A stretch of DNA of 20,242 bases from positions 1 to 20,242 of the forward strand of contig CAAEBN010000006.1 in the NCBI GenBank assembly GCA_900754075.1. Direction: 5' to 3'. Made by a program: the position numbers and the translations under genes. The DNA is from an uncultured Collinsella sp. Its GTDB lineage: Bacteria; Actinomycetota; Coriobacteriia; Coriobacteriales; Coriobacteriaceae. Of the stretch, positions 17,076 to 20,242 are shown in pieces (the stretch's first letter is position 1; every line of letters begins with the position of its first letter). The notes under the pieces are model-generated. The model did not search any database. It saw only the letters and a program-made list of their open reading frames with translations, and was not told where the DNA came from.

Positions 17076-17084
17076 ACTCTAGCA
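17076..17084 (-). promoter_or_regulatory. Possible extended -10 promoter of pepT
   Basis: On the minus strand TGCTAGAGT (plus 17084–17076) matches an extended -10 element, giving a leader of about 32 nt. No good -35 box is seen; its place is taken by the palindrome at 17085–17104. Confidence 0.4.
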
Positions 17085-17104
17085 CGGTATGCCACGGCAT
17101 ACCG
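17085..17104. promoter_or_regulatory. Perfect 20-bp palindrome, likely operator between pepT and the DtxR-family gene
   Basis: CGGTATGCC and GGCATACCG are perfect 9-bp arms around the dinucleotide AC. The site covers the -35 positions of both predicted divergent promoters, so a bound dimer could repress both. The encoded DtxR-family protein next to it is the obvious candidate binder, though the sequence differs from the IdeR/DtxR box I know. Confidence 0.55.
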
Positions 17105-17120
17105 CGACACTTGGATGGGG

Positions 17121-17126
17121 TAGAAT
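17121..17126 (+). promoter_or_regulatory. Possible -10 box of the DtxR-family gene
   Basis: TAGAAT matches the -10 consensus at five of six positions and lies about 30 bases before the ATG at 17158. The -35 position (near 17098–17103) is poor and lies in the palindrome, which suggests regulated or activator-dependent use. Confidence 0.4.
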
Positions 17127-17157
17127 CAGCCTTTGAACGCAGAAGGGACGGAAGGTC

Positions 17158-17580
17158 ATGGATACGACAAATAGCTCGCGCGAGCTGCACCTAACGGTGG
17201 CGAACGAAGACTACTTGGAGTGCATGGTTCGCATCGAAAGCGAAGAAGGGGAGACCAATGGCGTGCGATCGGTCGACATCGCGCAGCGTCTTGGTGTCTC
17301 CAAGGCATCGGTCAATAAGGCAGTTTCGGCACTTAAGGCGTCCGAGCTTGTCGAGCAATCGCATTACGGCAAGGTCATCCTGACCGACCGTGGTCGCGAG
17401 GTCGGCACGGCTATTTGGTACCGTCATCGCCTTATTCGCACGTTTTTGGTCCAGGAGCTCGGCGTCGATTTTGAGCGGGCCGATTCCGAGGCGTGCATGA
17501 TGGAACATGCGCTTTCCGAGGACACGATGAGCCGCTGGCTCGCCTATCTCGAAAAACAGGGAATCAGCGTCGAGGAATAG
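17158..17580 (+). CDS. DtxR/MntR-family metal-dependent transcriptional regulator
   Basis: This 140-residue protein has a winged helix-turn-helix (about 16–80; VDIAQRLGVSKASVNKAVSALKASELV, then VILTDRGREVG) and the dimerisation/metal domain (about 85–135). It has no C-terminal SH3-like domain, as in B. subtilis MntR. Metal-ligand positions by alignment from memory: Asp18 and Glu21 (EDYLE) as in MntR, His90 in YRH, and Cys113, Glu116, His117 in ACMMEH as in DtxR/IdeR. The site thus mixes Mn-type and Fe-type ligands and selectivity cannot be told from sequence. The start is ATG 17158 behind AGAAGGGACGGAAGG. A homocysteine methyltransferase follows after 12 bp, and a palindrome lies upstream. 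Confidence 0.88.
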   Translation: MDTTNSSRELHLTVANEDYLECMVRIESEEGETNGVRSVDIAQRLGVSKASVNKAVSALKASELVEQSHYGKVILTDRGREVGTAIWYRHRLIRTFLVQELGVDFERADSEACMMEHALSEDTMSRWLAYLEKQGISVEE

Positions 17581-17592
17581 CGAAACACATAT

Positions 17593-18486
17593 ATGGATAC
17601 GAGTTATTACAACCGCCCCGGCGGCGAGGAACTTATGCTCCGCATGTCGAGCGAGACCCTGTTGACGCAGGGCCCCATGGGCAGCGTGCTGATGAGTGAA
17701 TACGATGCCGCCGACATCCCACCGGCGTTTTGGAACCTTGCCGAGCCGCAGGCCGTTTCTCGTATCCATCGCCTGTATGTCGCCGCCGGTGCGCAGGTGC
17801 TCATTACCAATACCTTTCAGGCATCAAGCTACGCCCTCAAGCAAGATCAGATTACGCCGTCCGTGGCTGAGGTCAATCGCGGTGCCGTCGACGATGCGCG
17901 CCAGGCGCACCCTCAGCTGCTGCTGGGCTCGATGGGCCCGATCGGCATTGAGTGGTTTGCCGAAGACTCTGCCGAGTATCGAGAAATACGAAGCATTTCG
18001 CGAGAGCAGGCATACGCCCTGCTCAATGCTGGTGTTGACGGTCTGCTGATCGAGACAGTGACGTCTATCCGTAATTTGCAGCCCATGCTTGCCGGCGCCC
18101 AGGATGCCGCCGACGGCATGCCTGTTTTGGTGAGTTTTGTCGTTGACGATAAAGGCGACCTGCTAGGCGATGGCCTCAACATCGAGGCTGCTGTTTTGTA
18201 CGCCGAAAAGCATGGCGCAAACTCGGTTGGCGTTAACTGCTGTTCACTTGCGGCCGCGAACGTGGCGGTACCCAGGATGGTTGCATCGGCGACTACGCCC
18301 GTCACGGTACGTCCCAACGTGGGCGATCCGGTCCAAACTCAGGATGGTCCTGTGTGGCGCGAGAACCCCGAAGCCTTCGCGCGCGCTTGCATCGAATGGA
18401 GGCATGCCGGTGCCGCAATGGTGGGCAGTTGCTGCGGAACCACGGCGATTACCACGGCGGCGATGGCCGAGGCGCTCGATACATAA
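17593..18486 (+). CDS. Homocysteine S-methyltransferase family protein
   Basis: The family makes methionine by moving a methyl group from a donor such as S-methylmethionine to zinc-bound homocysteine. The 297-residue protein forms one pterin-independent barrel: LLTQGPMGSVLMS near the start, LITNTFQASSYAL, LLGSMGPIG, GLLIETVTSI and the three zinc cysteines, Cys216 in GVNCC and Cys280–Cys281 in GSCCGTT. There is no cobalamin domain, so it is MmuM- or YitJ-N-like rather than MetH. ATG 17593 is 12 bp behind the regulator but has only a distant SD; ATG 17635 has GCGAGGAA five bases upstream and may be the true start. The donor cannot be told. A strong terminator follows. Confidence 0.88.
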   Translation: MDTSYYNRPGGEELMLRMSSETLLTQGPMGSVLMSEYDAADIPPAFWNLAEPQAVSRIHRLYVAAGAQVLITNTFQASSYALKQDQITPSVAEVNRGAVDDARQAHPQLLLGSMGPIGIEWFAEDSAEYREIRSISREQAYALLNAGVDGLLIETVTSIRNLQPMLAGAQDAADGMPVLVSFVVDDKGDLLGDGLNIEAAVLYAEKHGANSVGVNCCSLAAANVAVPRMVASATTPVTVRPNVGDPVQTQDGPVWRENPEAFARACIEWRHAGAAMVGSCCGTTAITTAAMAEALDT

Positions 18487-18491
18487 AGGTC

Positions 18492-18520
18492 AAAACCGCT
18501 CCATACGGGGCGGTTTTTTT
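18492..18520 (+). terminator. Intrinsic terminator after the homocysteine methyltransferase gene
   Basis: AAAACCGCTCC (18492–18502) pairs with GGGGCGGTTTT (18507–18517) around the loop atac, with one G·U pair, and seven T follow from 18514. It ends the regulator–methyltransferase operon. Confidence 0.9.
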
Positions 18521-18644
18521 ATTGCTTGCACATCGTCGGTAGCATTTGCCCAAATGGTGAATGCCGGTTTTGGCAGGTTGCTGGGCGAGCGCTGAGGGTA
18601 TACCTCATGCGTACCATGATTCAAACACTGTGAGGTGTCTGCGC

Positions 18645-20045
18645 GTGTGCGCGATAATTCATTTTGGAACTGACGGTTGGCGCGCCCGCGTCGACGACGA
18701 CTTTACCGCCGACAACGTTGCCCGCATTGCCGATGCCGTCGGCGAGTTGTGGCAAAAGACCAATCCCGGCAAAACAGTATATATAGGGTTCGACACCCGG
18801 CCGCAGGCGCGCGAGTTCGCTGAGCTTGCGGCAGGCGTGCTTGCGGCTCACGGATTGGACGCAGTGCTCGCATCTCGGCCTGTCCCGACCCCCGCCCTCA
18901 CGTGGGCGGCGGCGTATGACGGCGAAGCCTGCGGTGCGCTCATGGTGACGGGGTCCCATCATCCGCAGGGGTATCTGTGCCTTAAACTACGCATGGGAGA
19001 TGGCTCGACGGCCAATCAGGATGTCATCGAAGAGCTCGAAGAGACCATAGCCCCCGAGCCGATGGGGATCGAGGAACGCTATCGCACCGCGGATATTATT
19101 CCTGACTATATGCAGGCGGTGGCATCGTTTGTCGATGCCGAGGCCATTCGAGCCGCTCACCTGCGTGTGGTAGTTGACCCCATGGGCGGTGCGGCCCAGG
19201 GATATCTTGCCGACCTGCTGCGGGAGCTAGGCGTCGAGGTGCACGAGATTCACGCCGGACAGCCGTCCGATCAAGAGGACATTTGCCCCGACCCTGTTGA
19301 GCCATGGGTGGACGCTTGCGAGCGTGCGGTTGTCGAGGACGGGGCGTGCGCGGGCCTGGTGACCGACGGCGATGCCGATCGTATCGGCGCGGTCGACGAA
19401 CGCGGTAGATATATACATCCGCATCAAATCATGGCGCTTGTTTTGGGCGACCTCGTTCAATTCCGCAATTTGGAGGGGCGTGTCGTCGTCAATCTCTCGT
19501 GCTCGACGCTCGTGCGTCGCATTGCTGAGGCGCTTGGCTGTCGCGTGACCGTTAAGCCGGTCGGTTTCAAATATATAGCCGCAGAGATGAAGAAGGGCGG
19601 CGTCCTCATGGGAGGCGAGGAGGCCGGCGGTATCGGCATCGCCGCGCATATGCCTGAGCGCGATGGAATCCTTGCTTGTCTGATTCTGTGTGAGCTTATG
19701 GCAAAGACGGGTGCGCCCTTGGGCGTTTTGGTCGATCAGCTCGAGGCCAGTTTTGGTAAGACGAGCTATGGGCGTCGCGATTTGCGCCTTGAGGCCGAAG
19801 ACGCCGAATCGCTGCGAACGCTGCTTCCCGGCATGAATCCCAAATCGATTTGCGGCAAGGCGCCGCAGGCTGTAAGCCATATGGATGGTTTGCGTTTGGC
19901 ATTCGAGGATGACACCTGGCTGCTGATCCGCCCCAGCGGGACCGAACCGGTGGTTCGCGTATACGCCGAGGGGTTCTCGGTGGAGGAGCGCGATGAGTTG
20001 CTCGATGCCGGCTGTGCCTTGGCTAAGGGAGCCTATCAGCTTTAG
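18645..20045 (+). CDS. Phosphohexomutase (phosphoglucomutase/phosphomannomutase family)
   Basis: The family interconverts hexose 1- and 6-phosphates through a phosphoserine enzyme, supplying sugar nucleotides for wall and surface polymers. The 466-residue protein starts at GTG 18645, seven bases behind GAGGTG, just before IIHFGTDGWRA. The four family loops are present: TGSHHPQG with Ser104, the Mg-binding DGDADR (241–246), the sugar-binding GGEEAGG (323–329) and the phosphate-binding RPSGTEPVVRVYAE (from 429). Loop 1 differs from the usual TASHNP(xxxNG) by His106 in place of Asn and by loss of the NG that follows; loop 3 has Ala in place of Ser. Substrate cannot be chosen between glucose, mannose and glucosamine phosphates. 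The earlier ATG at 18561 is rejected for lack of SD. Confidence 0.9.
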   Translation: MCAIIHFGTDGWRARVDDDFTADNVARIADAVGELWQKTNPGKTVYIGFDTRPQAREFAELAAGVLAAHGLDAVLASRPVPTPALTWAAAYDGEACGALMVTGSHHPQGYLCLKLRMGDGSTANQDVIEELEETIAPEPMGIEERYRTADIIPDYMQAVASFVDAEAIRAAHLRVVVDPMGGAAQGYLADLLRELGVEVHEIHAGQPSDQEDICPDPVEPWVDACERAVVEDGACAGLVTDGDADRIGAVDERGRYIHPHQIMALVLGDLVQFRNLEGRVVVNLSCSTLVRRIAEALGCRVTVKPVGFKYIAAEMKKGGVLMGGEEAGGIGIAAHMPERDGILACLILCELMAKTGAPLGVLVDQLEASFGKTSYGRRDLRLEAEDAESLRTLLPGMNPKSICGKAPQAVSHMDGLRLAFEDDTWLLIRPSGTEPVVRVYAEGFSVEERDELLDAGCALAKGAYQL

Positions 20046-20242
20046 CCATATGACGCTTCACAATAAAGAGACCCTCGGTGAGTGGTGGGGAACGGCCGGC
20101 AAACGTAAGCTGAGTATTAAAATGTGTAGGAAATATGTACGCCCAGATTCCCGCCCCCGGGGGCCCTCCGGTCTGGCAATATATCTCCTTGCCGCGCGGC
20201 CCGGTCGAACCGGATCAGCCGCGGGGCGTGCACCTTGAGAAC
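20046..20242. other. Structured non-coding right end, possible rRNA-operon leader
   Basis: No gene is seen. There is a possible -10 (TAAAAT, 20118–20123) without a good -35, a GCCCCC/GGGGGC palindrome (20153–20164), a GGCAA…TTGCC hairpin (20175–20193) and a stem GCGGC-CCGGT/ACCGG-atca-GCCGC (20196–20222). The window ends in gcaccttgagaac, which resembles the CTTTGAGAAC element found ahead of 16S and 23S genes in Gram-positive rRNA operons. This is suggestive only; the downstream gene is outside the window. Confidence 0.35.

Noticed and set aside
18597..18604. GGTATACC palindrome ahead of the phosphohexomutase, sharing GGTAT/ATACC with the 17085–17104 site
   Set aside because: Eight bases with no spacer is too short, and the flanking arms do not pair well; probably not the same operator.

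Overview
This looks like a chromosomal housekeeping segment of a high-GC Gram-positive bacterium, most likely a Coriobacteriia actinobacterium of the Collinsella type. The grounds are G/C-rich third codon positions, GTG and TTG starts, the actinobacterial alpha-subunit P-loop GDRKTGKT, and a murA–LCP cell-wall pair behind the ATP synthase operon. The genus is my inference; no search was run.

Layout. (a) 1–521: the 5' end of a gene leaving the left edge on the minus strand, then an AT-richer stretch without a convincing gene, then a promoter for prmC. (b) 522–3433: translation-quality genes prmC (release-factor methyltransferase) and tsaC/sua5 (tRNA t6A synthesis), with a HigBA-type toxin–antitoxin cassette between them. 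(c) 3447–5758: glpK (glycerol kinase) and upp (uracil salvage), then a terminator. (d) 5950–12997: a complete F-type ATP synthase operon, atpI-B-E-F-H-A-G-D-C, with its own promoter and an intrinsic terminator. (e) 13011–15536: murA (first committed step of peptidoglycan synthesis) and an LCP-family wall-polymer ligase. (f) 15538–15763: a hairpin-rich convergent gap. (g) 15790–18520: pepT (tripeptidase) on the minus strand, divergent from a DtxR/MntR-family regulator followed by a homocysteine S-methyltransferase; a perfect 20-bp palindrome lies between the two promoters. (h) 18645–20045: a phosphohexomutase. (i) 20046–20242: a structured non-coding end that may be an rRNA-operon leader.

The order prmC – sua5 – upp – atpIBEFHAGDC – murA, as I recall it, also occurs in Bacillus. 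The window therefore appears to keep an old gene order, with the toxin–antitoxin cassette and glpK as intercalations. I do not see an undescribed defence system, CRISPR array, prophage or complete insertion sequence. The unusual points are within familiar genes: a roughly 125-residue Ala/Glu-rich insert in PrmC, an insert in TsaC, a signal-peptide-like N-terminus on ATP synthase b, a shortened delta subunit, a mixed metal site in the DtxR-family regulator, and a terminator immediately upstream of murA.
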